From Microbacterium suaedae (GTDB taxonomy: Bacteria; Actinomycetota; Actinomycetes; Actinomycetales; Microbacteriaceae), in assembly GCF_003254645.1 (NCBI RefSeq), contig NZ_PNFD01000002.1:186001-250000 (forward strand): DNA of 64,000 bases, in the 5' to 3' direction. Below, piece by piece: positions 27,196 through 36,431 of this stretch. Each line of letters begins with the position of its first letter. The stretch's first letter is position 1. Under the pieces are notes generated by a model, which did no database searches, had not been told where the DNA came from, and saw nothing but the letters and a program-made list of their open reading frames with translations. A program made the position numbers and the translations under genes.

Positions 27196-30086
27196 TCAGG
27201 CTTCTCCACTTCTGCGATCGGGCGCGTGGCGTGGCGGCGGAAGCGGACGACGACCCAGGCGATGCCGGCGAGGACGAGCGCCGCGAGCACGATCGTGCCG
27301 ATCAGCACGCCGATCTCCCAGCCCGCCATCTGGTAAGTGAGGGTCGCTCCGGGCGCCATGCCGTTCATCGCGTTCGAGTTCGCGACCGTATACAGGATGT
27401 TGTGCAGGGCCGTGCGCATCGTGCTGACGGCGTAGGCGCTCTCCGTGTCAGCCATCTTCTTCGATCCCTCGAAGGTCAGCTGCAGATCGGATCCCGCCGC
27501 GATGCCCTGCCCGGGGTACATGAAGCCGTAGAGGTTGAAGTCGGTGATGACGAAGCCCTCGAAGCCCCACTCCTCGCGCAGCACGCCCGTCATGAGCGGC
27601 TCCGAACCACCGGCCCAGGTGGCGCCGATGCGGTTGAACGAGCTCATCATTCCGAGCGCGCCGACCTCGGCGGTCTGCTTCTCGCCGTCTTCGTTGAGGT
27701 AGGGCACCTCGCCCGAGACGTCCTTGACGATCATCTCGAACGGCTTCAGGTAGATCTCGCGGATCGCCTGCTCGGTGGCCCAGGTCGCGAGACCCTCGCC
27801 GTTGACGCGGTTCGTCTCCATGTCGTTCATGGCGAAGTGCTTCGTCATCGTGTAGACGCCGCGCTCGAGCGCGCCGTTCGCGACCTCGGTCGCGAGCGCG
27901 CCGGAGATGACCGGGTCTTCCGAGTAGTACTCGAAGTTGCGGCCGGCGAAGGGGGACCGGTGAAGGTTCACGGCGGGCGCGTACCAGCCGTTGACGCCCA
28001 TCGTGAGCGCCTCGTTGCCCGCGGCGACGCCCATCTCGTGCGCGAGCTCGGTGTTCCAGGTCTGCCCGATGAGGTAGTTCGACGGGAAAGCCGTGCCCTG
28101 CCACAGTTCGGGGTTGATGAACGAGCTGAAGCCGGCGGGTCCGTCGATGTCGTCGGTGCGGATCTTGCCGATGTCGGGCAGCGCGGCCGTGTTGTACGCG
28201 CCGCTGAGGAGCACGCTCGTCATGTCGTCGACCGTCAGTTCGTCGAGCAGTTCGCCCCAGGCGGGGTCGTCATACGCGAGGCCGCGCATGTCGACGAGCT
28301 GCGCATCCCCGTCGACGCCCGTCGCGGGCATCTCGGCGTCGGATGCCTCGGCGGCCGCCTCGGCGTCGTACGGCTGGAAGCCGGCGACGGTCGCCTCGCT
28401 CGCCGTGAAGTCGTCGCCCTCGGGCGCCGTGGGGAAGGTGCCCGCGAAGTCGGCGCGCGAGAACTCCGTTCGCTGGCCGTCCGAGAACGCGTCCGAGACA
28501 TCGTCGAAGCGGTTGACGGCGGGTGCGACATCGCTTGCGCGGCCGTCGACATAGGCGACGGTCTCGTCGACGGTGTAGCGGATCGGATCCACGCCGTCGG
28601 CGAGCGTGTGCGAATCGGTCTGAAGCTTCAGCTCGTACGCGCCCTCTTCGAGAACGTACGCGGCCTCGCCGCGGAAGTCGTACGACGCCATGTCTTCGAC
28701 CGCCAGCGAGACCGTCACAGTCTCGGTCGCGCCCGGGGCGATCTCCGGAGTCTTGGCGAAGTCGCCGAGCACGACGTGCGCCTTCTCGATCCCACCCGTG
28801 GTGTACGGGGCCGTGTAATACAGCTGCACGACGTCCTTACCGGCGACGTCGCCCGTGTTGGTCACGTCGACGTCGATCTCGATCTCGCCCTCGACGTCGC
28901 CGAGGCGCTCGTCGGCCACCGACCACGAGAAGTCCGTGTAGCTCAGGCCATAGCCGAACGGGTACACGACGGCGTCGTCGTAGTCGAGGAAGCCCTCGAC
29001 GGCGGCCGTCTCGTAGTAGCGGTAGCCCGTGTAGATGCCCTCCTCGTAGTCGACGAAGAAGGCGTCATCGATGTTCTCGTAGGCGTAGTCGCCGAAGTTC
29101 GCGAACGTCGGGTCTGCGGTGAAGTCGCGCGAGAAGATGTCGACCGTGTGGCCGGACGGGTTGACCGCTCCGCTCAGGATGCGCCCGAGAGCGTTGAAGC
29201 CCGCGTTGCCGGGCGATCCCGCCATGATGATGCCATCGACGTCAGCGTCGTCTTCGAGGGGTCCGAGCTCCATCGAGGTCGACGCGTTGATCACGACGAC
29301 GACGTTCTCGAAGCGCTCCTTCGCGAGGGCGAGGAGGTCCTTCTCGTCCTGGTCGAGCTCGAGCTGGTGCTGTCCGTCGGAAGCACGCTCGTCCCACGAC
29401 GTCATATCGGTCGCCAGGTCGCCGCCTTCGCCACCACCGCGGCCGATGACGACGATGGCTGCGTCGCCGAAGTCGGCGAAGCTGTCGACCGCCGCATCGG
29501 TGTAGTCACCCACGGGCATCTCGCCGATGTTGTAATTCGACGCCTCGGGGTCGTCCATGACGATGTTCGTGCGGCCGCCGTCTGCGGCGGGGTTCGCCTC
29601 GGCATACTCGGCGAGCAGATCGTAGACCGTGTGGTTCACCGAGAAGCCCGCGTTCTCGATGCCCGTGCGGATGTCGACGGCAGTCGTCGTATCGGCGGAA
29701 CCCGATCCGGATCCGCCGTACACGGGATCCGCCGCGCCGCGGCCCAGCAGCGTGACGGCGCCGGTCTCGAGGGGCAGGGTGCCGTCGTTCTTGAGGAGCG
29801 TCATGCCCTCATCGGCCATGCGCTCGACGACGTCAGACGAAGCGGACTTCGCGTCTTCCTTCGTCGCGTGGTCACCCGTGTAGTACGCGGTGTCCCATCC
29901 CTCGGTTTCGGAGACGTTCTCGATCTCCCAGGTGCCGGCGCCCATATAGGACTCGACGGCGCCGCGGAACATGCCGATCGCGACATTCGCGCCGATGGCG
30001 ATGATCGCCACGAACGCGAGGATCGGAATCCAGATGCCGAGGAACTTCCGATTGCTCATCGGCTTCTTCGCCGCTGTGGTGCTCAC
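27192..30086 (-). CDS. Membrane-anchored GH3 glycosidase with reversed domain order
   Basis: 964 residues. A hydrophobic segment near residues 13-36 and another at about 922-946 suggest both ends are in the membrane and the body is outside. The sandwich domain normally found second in GH3 comes first (about 60-340), followed by a fibronectin III-like part (about 370-470) and then the catalytic barrel (about 600-900). Conserved barrel motifs are GRNFEYYSEDPV, TKHFAMND and VITDFN, with the probable nucleophile D849. Such permuted GH3 enzymes are known from rumen beta-glucosidases. First gene of the GH3-GH3-GtrA-GT2 set. Confidence 0.9.
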   Translation of the reverse strand: MSTTAAKKPMSNRKFLGIWIPILAFVAIIAIGANVAIGMFRGAVESYMGAGTWEIENVSETEGWDTAYYTGDHATKEDAKSASSDVVERMADEGMTLLKNDGTLPLETGAVTLLGRGAADPVYGGSGSGSADTTTAVDIRTGIENAGFSVNHTVYDLLAEYAEANPAADGGRTNIVMDDPEASNYNIGEMPVGDYTDAAVDSFADFGDAAIVVIGRGGGEGGDLATDMTSWDERASDGQHQLELDQDEKDLLALAKERFENVVVVINASTSMELGPLEDDADVDGIIMAGSPGNAGFNALGRILSGAVNPSGHTVDIFSRDFTADPTFANFGDYAYENIDDAFFVDYEEGIYTGYRYYETAAVEGFLDYDDAVVYPFGYGLSYTDFSWSVADERLGDVEGEIEIDVDVTNTGDVAGKDVVQLYYTAPYTTGGIEKAHVVLGDFAKTPEIAPGATETVTVSLAVEDMASYDFRGEAAYVLEEGAYELKLQTDSHTLADGVDPIRYTVDETVAYVDGRASDVAPAVNRFDDVSDAFSDGQRTEFSRADFAGTFPTAPEGDDFTASEATVAGFQPYDAEAAAEASDAEMPATGVDGDAQLVDMRGLAYDDPAWGELLDELTVDDMTSVLLSGAYNTAALPDIGKIRTDDIDGPAGFSSFINPELWQGTAFPSNYLIGQTWNTELAHEMGVAAGNEALTMGVNGWYAPAVNLHRSPFAGRNFEYYSEDPVISGALATEVANGALERGVYTMTKHFAMNDMETNRVNGEGLATWATEQAIREIYLKPFEMIVKDVSGEVPYLNEDGEKQTAEVGALGMMSSFNRIGATWAGGSEPLMTGVLREEWGFEGFVITDFNLYGFMYPGQGIAAGSDLQLTFEGSKKMADTESAYAVSTMRTALHNILYTVANSNAMNGMAPGATLTYQMAGWEIGVLIGTIVLAALVLAGIAWVVVRFRRHATRPIAEVEKPE

Positions 30087-30288
30087 GCTGCTCTCCTTGC
30101 AGTTCGACTATCGGCCGACGTCGATGCCGGCCCAGTGCAGGGTGGATATCGAGTCATCACAGCACCCGTGCGGAGTCGGAGGTGCGGCACGTGCATGATC
30201 TGTCGATCCTCATGCATAACCTGCATCGGCGCCTGTTTCCGAGACTCCTCGCGTGCCCCGCGTCGGGCCGCCGGTCAGGTGCCGCGCA

Positions 30289-30294
30289 TAGGAT
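30289..30294 (+). promoter_or_regulatory. -10 box of the ABC-F gene
   Basis: TAGGAT at 30289-30294, giving a start near 30301 and a leader of about 47 bases before the GTG at 30348. The 261 bases between the divergent GH3 and ABC-F genes show no other clear element. Confidence 0.4.
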
Positions 30295-30347
30295 GGACAG
30301 CTGGCGCATTCGCGCCTGTCACCCCGAGAAGAAACGGACCCTCCTTC

Positions 30348-31946
30348 GTGCTTGCCGTCAGCGACCTCGAGATCCGCATCGGAGCACGCCTGCTCATGAG
30401 CGGCGTGACCTTCCGTGTCGGCGACGGCGACAAGGTGGGCCTCGTTGGGCGCAACGGTGCCGGGAAGACGACCCTGACGAAGGTACTCGCGGGCGACGTC
30501 GTCGCCTCCGACGGCACCGTGACGCTCTCGGGAGAGCTCGGATATCTCCCGCAGGACCCCCGAACGGGCGATCCGGAAGAACTTGCGCGCACGCGGATCC
30601 TCAACGCGCGTGGCCTCGGCGACCTCCAGGCGGGCATCGCGCAGGCGACCGATGAGATGGGATCCGACGATCCGGCCGTCGCCGAGAAGGCGATGCGTCG
30701 GTTCGGTCGCCTCACGGAGAAGTTCGAGTCGATCGGCGGATACGCGGCCGAGGCCGAAGCGGCGACGATCGCGAGCAATCTCTCGCTGCCGGACCGGATC
30801 CTCGACCAGCCCCTCAAGACTCTCTCGGGCGGCCAGCGCCGCCGCATCGAGCTCGCGCGGATCCTGTTCAGCGACGCCGACACGATGATCCTGGACGAGC
30901 CGACGAACCACCTCGACGCCGACAGCGTCGTCTGGCTGCGCGAGTTCCTGAAGTCGTATCGCGGCGGACTCATCGTCATCAGCCACGACGTCGAACTCGT
31001 GGGCGAGACGGTCAATCGCGTGTTCTACCTCGACGCGAACCGTCAGGTGATCGACATCTACAACATGGGCTGGAAGCACTACCAGCGCCAGCGCGTCGCC
31101 GATGAGGAACGACGGAAGAAAGAGCGTGCGAACGCCGAGAAGAAGGCGGGCGCGCTGCAGCAGCAGGCGGCGAAGTTCGGTGCGAAGGCGTCGAAGGCAG
31201 CTGCCGCGCATCAGATGCAGGCGCGCGCCGAGAAGCTCCTCTCGGGTCTCGACGAGGTGCGTCAGGAAGATCGCGTAGCGAACATCCGCTTTCCGAAGCC
31301 CGCCGCGTGCGGACGCACGCCCCTCATGGCGTCCTCGCTCAGCAAGTCCTATGGCGCACTCGAGATCTTCGCGGGTGTCGATCTTGCGATCGACCGCGGA
31401 TCGAGGGTCGTCGTGCTCGGACTCAACGGTGCAGGAAAGACCACTCTGCTGCGGATCCTGGCCGGCGTCGACGCGAGCGACACGGGCCAGATCGAGCCGG
31501 GGCACGGCCTGAAGATCGGCTACTACGCCCAGGAGCACGAGAATCTCGACGTCGATCGCAGCGTGCTGCAGAACATGATGTCATCGGCGCCGAATCTGAA
31601 CGAGACCGAGGCGCGCAGAGTGCTCGGTTCCTTCCTGTTCACGGGCGACGACGTGCACAAGCCCGCTCGGGTGCTGTCGGGCGGGGAGAAGACGCGGCTG
31701 TCGCTCGCGACGCTCGTCGTCTCGAGCGCCAATGTGCTGCTTCTCGACGAGCCGACCAACAACCTCGACCCCGCCAGCCGCGAGGAGATCCTCGGCGCGC
31801 TCGCGCACTACGAGGGTGCGGTCGTGCTGGTCTCGCACGATGAGGGCGCCGTCGAGGCTCTGAGCCCCGAGCGCGTGCTGCTGTTGCCGGACGGCGTCGA
31901 GGACATCTGGAACAAGGACTACGCCGATCTGATCACCCTGGCGTGA
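30348..31946 (+). CDS. ABC-F family ATPase
   Basis: 532 residues with two ABC ATPase domains and no membrane part. First Walker A GRNGAGKTT with signature LSGGQRRRIELA; second Walker A GLNGAGKTT with LSGGEKTRLSLA. The charged linker between them (about 245-330) is typical of ABC-F proteins, which act on the ribosome as translation or resistance factors. Which subtype (Uup, EttA-like or antibiotic resistance) cannot be settled by eye. GTG 30348 (VLAVSDLEIRIG) is the natural start. Confidence 0.92.
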   Translation: MLAVSDLEIRIGARLLMSGVTFRVGDGDKVGLVGRNGAGKTTLTKVLAGDVVASDGTVTLSGELGYLPQDPRTGDPEELARTRILNARGLGDLQAGIAQATDEMGSDDPAVAEKAMRRFGRLTEKFESIGGYAAEAEAATIASNLSLPDRILDQPLKTLSGGQRRRIELARILFSDADTMILDEPTNHLDADSVVWLREFLKSYRGGLIVISHDVELVGETVNRVFYLDANRQVIDIYNMGWKHYQRQRVADEERRKKERANAEKKAGALQQQAAKFGAKASKAAAAHQMQARAEKLLSGLDEVRQEDRVANIRFPKPAACGRTPLMASSLSKSYGALEIFAGVDLAIDRGSRVVVLGLNGAGKTTLLRILAGVDASDTGQIEPGHGLKIGYYAQEHENLDVDRSVLQNMMSSAPNLNETEARRVLGSFLFTGDDVHKPARVLSGGEKTRLSLATLVVSSANVLLLDEPTNNLDPASREEILGALAHYEGAVVLVSHDEGAVEALSPERVLLLPDGVEDIWNKDYADLITLA

Positions 31947-31958
31947 CGCGGGGTCCGC

Positions 31959-32801
31959 TCAGCGCCGTGCGTCGAGGATCGCGTCTTCCGCATCGGCGTC
32001 CGCGTCGCGGCGAACGCGCTTCGGGCGCGGTGCGGCCGGAGCGTCGAGATCGTCCTCGTCGTCCTCATCCTCTTCGCGCCCGGCGCGGATCTCCGTGCGG
32101 ATCATGTAGCCGATGAAGGCGAAGCCCATGATCGCGAACAGGATCCACTGAATCGCGTACGACAGATGGGGGCCGGGATCCTCTTCGGGGGCCGCGAGAG
32201 CCTGCGGCGCTTCCGCGGGAGCGGGATCCTCCGACACGAGGATCGCGTAGGCGGTCGTGATCGCGTCGCCGCCCGTCTGCGCTGCGACCGACGGCGCGTG
32301 GATCGTGGGCAGCTGCCCCTCGGGAGCACCGCGGCCGGAGGAGGGGAGAGGCTCGCTCGGACGCAGGCGCGCGATCACGGTCGTCTCGCCCTGCGGCGGC
32401 GCGGGGACCTCCTCGGCGCCGCCGGAGTATGCGGGCGGCACCCATCCGCGGTCGACCGCGAGGATCCGGCCGTCGTCGAGCTGGAACGGCACGATCACTT
32501 CGTAGGCCGCCGTGCCTCCCTGGGCCCTGTTGCGCGCGAGCAGCTGCTCGTTCGCGAGGTAGCGGCCCGTGAGCGCGACGGGGCGCCACTCGTCGCCGGG
32601 ATCAAAGTCGTCAGATCCCGTCATGAGCTCCGACAATGGCACGGGTGCCGCGTCGTAGTTCTCCGAGATCAGCCTGTTCGCCTCGGTGCGCTCTTCGTTG
32701 CGCGAGAACTGCCAGTGCGACAGCACGGCGCAGACGAGCGCGAAGGCGATCGCAACGGCGACGTACACGGTCCAACGGCCCGCTCGCGACCAGCCCTTCA
32801 C
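31959..32801 (-). CDS. SURF1 family protein
   Basis: 280 residues. One N-terminal helix (about 10-28) and one near 210-235 flank an extracellular SURF1 domain with SHWQFSRNEERTEAN, VALTGRYL and DRGWVPP. SURF1 proteins assist cytochrome aa3 oxidase assembly, consistent with ctaA and ctaB in the same window. A charged, Asp/Glu-rich C-terminal tail follows. Its start overlaps the stop of the small gene upstream by 4 bases. Confidence 0.9.
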   Translation of the reverse strand: MKGWSRAGRWTVYVAVAIAFALVCAVLSHWQFSRNEERTEANRLISENYDAAPVPLSELMTGSDDFDPGDEWRPVALTGRYLANEQLLARNRAQGGTAAYEVIVPFQLDDGRILAVDRGWVPPAYSGGAEEVPAPPQGETTVIARLRPSEPLPSSGRGAPEGQLPTIHAPSVAAQTGGDAITTAYAILVSEDPAPAEAPQALAAPEEDPGPHLSYAIQWILFAIMGFAFIGYMIRTEIRAGREEDEDDEDDLDAPAAPRPKRVRRDADADAEDAILDARR

Positions 32802-33043
32802 GCGTCTGCCTCGGGAAGCGTCACGGCGGATCCGTCGACGACCCCGTCCGCGACGCGCACCGGGAAGGCGCGCGAGGCGAGGAAATCACGCAGATACCCG
32901 ACATGCTCGGCGCAGGCGAGCCACACTTTGCGACGGTCGGGCGTGTGGATCTTCGGATTGCGCCAGACGACGCTGAAGGCGGCATCCGCGCGGCATTCGG
33001 CACGGGAGCACTGGGGGTGATCGGGAGAGAAACCGAGGATCAT
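32798..33043 (-). CDS. Small Cys/His-containing protein of unknown function
   Basis: 81 residues. Three cysteines and histidines (CSRAEC near residue 11 and LACAEH near 48) could bind a metal. No domain I can name. Located between a DUF3099 gene and SURF1 with overlaps at both ends (ATGA), a set seen repeatedly in Microbacteriaceae, so a link to cytochrome oxidase assembly is possible but unproven. Confidence 0.75.
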   Translation of the reverse strand: MILGFSPDHPQCSRAECRADAAFSVVWRNPKIHTPDRRKVWLACAEHVGYLRDFLASRAFPVRVADGVVDGSAVTLPEADA

Positions 33044-33405
33044 GAGGCGTTCCGTTCCGGTCGTGTCTCGTCGCTCGTCTCCGCGAGACGGATGACGTCG
33101 TGGGCCGCCGGTTCCTCCTCGGCGGGCCGCCGCGCCTCGATCGCGATCTCCGGGCGTACGGCGCCGGCTGAGGCGCGGGCATGCGCCTGATTCGCGAGCA
33201 CCACCGCGATGTACGGAAGGAACACCGCGCCGACGCCGAACAGCGCCGTGTGCCACCCCCACGGCTGCACCGCGAACGCGAGGACGACGCACACCGTGCG
33301 GATGAGCATCATCAGGACATACTGCTTCATGCGCGCGGTCTCGTCGTCCTGCGGCGCCTGTTCGAGCGACGTCGCGGACTGCGGGGGAGTACGGCGGATC
33401 TTCAC
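33040..33405 (-). CDS. DUF3099 membrane protein
   Basis: 121 residues with two helices (about 28-46 and 51-70) that match the actinobacterial DUF3099 pattern (MLIRTVCVVLAFAV then WHTALFGVGAVFLPYIAVVLAN). Hydrophilic C-terminal tail. Function unknown. First gene of a short minus-strand set with the Cys/His protein and SURF1. Confidence 0.85.
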   Translation of the reverse strand: MKIRRTPPQSATSLEQAPQDDETARMKQYVLMMLIRTVCVVLAFAVQPWGWHTALFGVGAVFLPYIAVVLANQAHARASAGAVRPEIAIEARRPAEEEPAAHDVIRLAETSDETRPERNAS

Positions 33406-33449
33406 GATCCCTCCAGCTTATTCCTCGCTGCCGGTGCGAGCCCCGAGAA

Positions 33450-33854
33450 TCAGAGGGCTGTCGCGAACCCGATCAGGCCGAACAGGCTGCCGAAGACCAG
33501 CACGGCGAGGATCGCGAACAGCAGGCCGAGGCCGAGGCACACGTATCCGATGATCAGGCCCGTCAGCGCCATGCCTCGACCGCTGGATCCGCTCTTGGCG
33601 ATCTGCGCGAGGGCGATGTGGCCGAAGACGATCGCGAGGAGGATGGCGACGGGGGAAATTACCGCGATGATCATCCCGAGCACGGGGATCCCCGAGAACA
33701 GCCATGTGGCCGGCGCCACGAGTCCGCAGATCATCGCCGTCACGGCGAGCGGGTGCGCGGGAGGCGTCGGCGTCGCGTAGGCGGACGGCGCGGCGTACGG
33801 CTGGACGGGCGCCTGCGGCGGCGTGGTCTGCTGTGGCGGCTGGTATTGCGACAT
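33450..33854 (-). CDS. DUF4190 domain membrane protein
   Basis: 134 residues: a Pro/Gln/Ala-rich N-terminus (YQPPQQTTPPQAPVQPY) followed by two hydrophobic helices typical of DUF4190 proteins (LAVTAMICGLVAPATWLFSG ... GLGLLFAILAVLVFG). Function unknown; often near cell-envelope genes. Divergent from the FabG-like gene. Confidence 0.85.
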   Translation of the reverse strand: MSQYQPPQQTTPPQAPVQPYAAPSAYATPTPPAHPLAVTAMICGLVAPATWLFSGIPVLGMIIAVISPVAILLAIVFGHIALAQIAKSGSSGRGMALTGLIIGYVCLGLGLLFAILAVLVFGSLFGLIGFATAL

Positions 33855-33940
33855 GATCGACGTCCCCCCTCGTGAGCTTCCTTCTCAGAATAGCGAGGGC
33901 GTGGATCCCGCGTCTTTCGGGGCAACCCGAGGAATCCGCG

Positions 33941-33946
33941 TAGGCT
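33941..33946 (+). promoter_or_regulatory. -10 box of the fabG-like gene
   Basis: TAGGCT at 33941-33946, start near 33953, leader about 34 bases carrying AGGAG before ATG 33987. Confidence 0.45.
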
Positions 33947-33986
33947 GATCGCCGGCCGAGTCCCCGACAGCAGCAGGAGCAACACC

Positions 33987-34709
33987 ATGAACGCAGCAGC
34001 CACCTCCGACCGGGTCGCCCTCGTCACGGGAGGCAATCGAGGGATCGGACGGGCGATCGCCGAACGCCTCGTGCGCGACGGGTATCGCGTGGCGGTGACC
34101 GCGCGGAGCGGAGAGGGTCCCGAGGGGACGCTCACGGTGCGTGCCGACGTCACCGACGGCGCTTCGCTTGATGCGGCGGTCTCCGAGATCGAGGGGGAGC
34201 TGGGGCCCATCACGACCGTCGTCGCGAACGCGGGCATCACGAAGGACACGCTGCTCATGCGCATGGGCGACGACGACTTCGACGCAGTCGTCGACACGAA
34301 TCTCGGCGGAACCTTCCGCACCGTCAAGCGGGCGATCAAGAGCATGATCAAGGCACGACGCGGCCGCATCATCCTCATCTCGAGCGTCTCGGGTCTGCTG
34401 GGTGTCGCCGGGCAGGCGAACTACTCGGCGTCGAAGGCGGGTCTCGTTGGTTTCGCACGCGCGGTCACCCGCGAGCTGGGTGGGCGCGGAATCACCGCGA
34501 ACGTCGTCGCCCCGGGCTTCATCGAGAGCGACATGACGGCAGAGCTCGACGACGAGACGCAGAAGGCCTATCGGAAGCAGATCCCGGCCGGACGATACGG
34601 AACGGGCGACGAAGTCGCGGGCGTCGTCTCGTGGCTCGCGGGCGACGACGCGGCCTACGTCTCGGGTGCGGTCATCCCCGTCGACGGCGGCCTCGGCATG
34701 GGCCACTGA
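33987..34709 (+). CDS. fabG: 3-oxoacyl-ACP reductase-like short-chain dehydrogenase (FabG family)
   Basis: 240 residues. NADP-binding TGGNRGIG near residue 16 and catalytic SxxxxxxxYxxxK seen as SSVSGLLGVAGQANYSASK. Ends GGLGMGH as in FabG. Closely matches the FabG/MabA branch acting in fatty acid elongation, although other SDR substrates are possible since no other fab gene is nearby. Good AGGAG ribosome site before ATG 33987. Confidence 0.87.
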   Translation: MNAAATSDRVALVTGGNRGIGRAIAERLVRDGYRVAVTARSGEGPEGTLTVRADVTDGASLDAAVSEIEGELGPITTVVANAGITKDTLLMRMGDDDFDAVVDTNLGGTFRTVKRAIKSMIKARRGRIILISSVSGLLGVAGQANYSASKAGLVGFARAVTRELGGRGITANVVAPGFIESDMTAELDDETQKAYRKQIPAGRYGTGDEVAGVVSWLAGDDAAYVSGAVIPVDGGLGMGH

Positions 34710-34719
34710 CCCCCCCCGA

Positions 34720-34780
34720 GTCCACAAGTCTTCGCCGAGTCCGCAGCGAATCGCGCCGGACTCGCTGAAGACTTGTGGAC
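34720..34780. terminator. Long inverted repeat between convergent genes
   Basis: 24-base arms (34720-34743 and 34757-34780, outer part GTCCACAAGTCTTC) with two mismatches around a 13-base loop. It lies between the convergent fabG-like gene and serB and could terminate both. It is longer than a normal terminator and lacks a T-run, so a repeat-element origin is possible. Confidence 0.65.
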
Positions 34781-34789
34781 TTGCGCGCT

Positions 34790-35422
34790 TCAGGGGAGGA
34801 GCGGGATCAGCTGTGAGAGGTCGACCCGCGATGTCACCAGCGGGGCCGCGGCGCGGACCGCGGGCTTCGCGTTGAATGCGATACCGAGACCCGCGGCCTC
34901 GATCATCCGGAGATCGTTCGCGCCATCGCCGATCGCAATCGTGCGGTGCGCGGCGACGCCGTGCTCTGCGGCCCACGCCGCGAGCTGATCCGCCTTCGCC
35001 TGGGCATCGACGATCGCGCCCTCGACCGCGCCCGTGAGGATCCCCTCGCGCGCCGCGAGGCGGTTCGCGCGCCACACATCGACCCCGAGCCGGGGTGCGA
35101 GCTCGTCGAGGATCTCGTGGAACCCGCCGGAGACGACGCCGACGATGCCGCCGCGTTCGTACACGGCCGCGATCAGATCGGCGACACCCGGTGTCGGCTC
35201 GATCCGCGCGAGAACCCGTTCGAACGAGGCCGTCGGAACGCCTGCGAGCGCTTCGACGCGCGAGCGCAGGCTCGTCGCGAAGTCGGTCTCGCCGCGCATC
35301 GCCGCCTCGGTCGCGGCCGCCACCTCCGCCCCGCGCCCCGCCTCGTCGGCGATGAGCTCGATGACCTCGTTGCGGATCAGGGTGGAGTCGGCGTCGAGAA
35401 CGACGAGAAAGCGCACAGTCAC
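34790..35422 (-). CDS. serB: Phosphoserine phosphatase
   Basis: 210-residue HAD-superfamily enzyme, last step of serine synthesis. Motif I LDADSTLI (nucleophile and acid/base Asp), motif II VSGGF, motif III with K (AQAKADQL), motif IV GDGANDLRM. It lacks the ACT domains some SerB proteins have. I chose GTG 35422 because TACGCT (35435-35430) is 7 bases before it; an in-frame GTG at 35428 is too close to the -10. Confidence 0.92.
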   Translation of the reverse strand: MTVRFLVVLDADSTLIRNEVIELIADEAGRGAEVAAATEAAMRGETDFATSLRSRVEALAGVPTASFERVLARIEPTPGVADLIAAVYERGGIVGVVSGGFHEILDELAPRLGVDVWRANRLAAREGILTGAVEGAIVDAQAKADQLAAWAAEHGVAAHRTIAIGDGANDLRMIEAAGLGIAFNAKPAVRAAAPLVTSRVDLSQLIPLLP

Positions 35423-35512
35423 ACACACGAGCGTAGCGGCGCACCGGGATCATCGCGGATCCGAGGAGGCGCCTCGCGGCGCGGCGACGTGAGAGGAACC
35501 GGGGCGGCTCGG

Positions 35513-35525
35513 TAGGATCACGGCC
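35513..35525 (+). promoter_or_regulatory. Leaderless -10 of the ABC ATPase gene
   Basis: TAGGAT (35513-35518) lies 7 bases before ATG 35526. Confidence 0.55.
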
Positions 35526-36323
35526 ATGACCTCCGTGCTCGAGATGAACGACGTCGTCGTGCGTCGGAATGGCCGCCACATCGTCGATCAGGTCTCCTGG
35601 ACGGTGAACGACGACGAGCGCTGGGTCGTGCTCGGGCCGAACGGCGCGGGCAAGACCACGCTCCTGCAGCTCGCCGACACGATGATGTTCCCGACCAGCG
35701 GAACGGTCGACGTTCTCGGAGAGCGACTCGGGCGCACCGATGTGTTCAGCATCCGCCCGTTCATCGGATTCGCCTCGACGGCGCTGGCGCGCCGGATCCC
35801 CGCCGACGAGACCGTGCTCAATGTCGTCCTCACGGCCGCCTATTCGGTGATGGGGCGGTGGAACGAGCAGTACGAGAACATCGACGAACGCCGCGCCCTT
35901 CGGGTGCTCGCGGAGTGGCGGCTCGATGGTCTCGCCGACCGCCTTTTCGGCACGCTGAGCGACGGAGAGCGCAAGCGCGTGCAGGTGGCGCGCGCCGTCA
36001 TGACGGATCCGGAGCTGCTGCTGCTCGACGAGCCGACCGCGAGCCTCGACCTCGGTGCGCGGGAAGAGCTTCTGCAGCTGCTCGGTGGATTCGCTCAGGC
36101 ACCCGGAACGCCCGCCATGGTCATGGTCACGCACCACGTCGAAGAGATCCCTGTCGGCTTCACCCACGTGCTGCTCGTGCGCGACGGACGCGCGGTCGCT
36201 CAGGGGCCCCTTCGTGAGACACTCACCCGCGAGAACCTCCGCGAGACTTTCGGTCTTCCGATCGCGGTCGTCGAGCACGCCGGTCGGTGGGTCGCGCGCG
36301 CCGAGGCGCCCACCGCGCACTGA
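35526..36323 (+). CDS. Stand-alone ABC transporter ATP-binding protein
   Basis: 265 residues. Walker A GPNGAGKTT, signature reads LSDGERKRV rather than LSGGQ, Walker B LLLDEPTASLDLG, H-loop MVTHHVEEIP. It resembles ModF/YlmA-type ATPases that occur without a permease. No membrane partner is nearby. Next to serB as in several actinobacteria. Role unknown. Confidence 0.87.
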   Translation: MTSVLEMNDVVVRRNGRHIVDQVSWTVNDDERWVVLGPNGAGKTTLLQLADTMMFPTSGTVDVLGERLGRTDVFSIRPFIGFASTALARRIPADETVLNVVLTAAYSVMGRWNEQYENIDERRALRVLAEWRLDGLADRLFGTLSDGERKRVQVARAVMTDPELLLLDEPTASLDLGAREELLQLLGGFAQAPGTPAMVMVTHHVEEIPVGFTHVLLVRDGRAVAQGPLRETLTRENLRETFGLPIAVVEHAGRWVARAEAPTAH

Positions 36324-36344
36324 GGCTCCGCACGGTCGGTCTGA

Positions 36345-36350
36345 TAAGAT
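36345..36350 (+). promoter_or_regulatory. -10 box of rpmE2
   Basis: TAAGAT at 36345-36350, 22 bases after the preceding stop codon. Start near 36357 gives a ~75-base leader before the rpmE2 ATG. No obvious Zur box was found. Confidence 0.4.
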
Positions 36351-36431
36351 CGAACGTCGGCGCTCGAGGTGCGCCTGCGCGAGCACGCTCGCGCGCTTCC
36401 CTCCTCACTCGATCTTCCTCCAAGGACTGCC

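Noticed and set aside
27231..31946. Very long plus-strand open frame running antisense to the GH3 gene into the ABC-F gene
   Set aside because: Only the part from GTG 30348 encodes a recognisable protein; the rest is the low-stop mirror frame of a high-GC gene.
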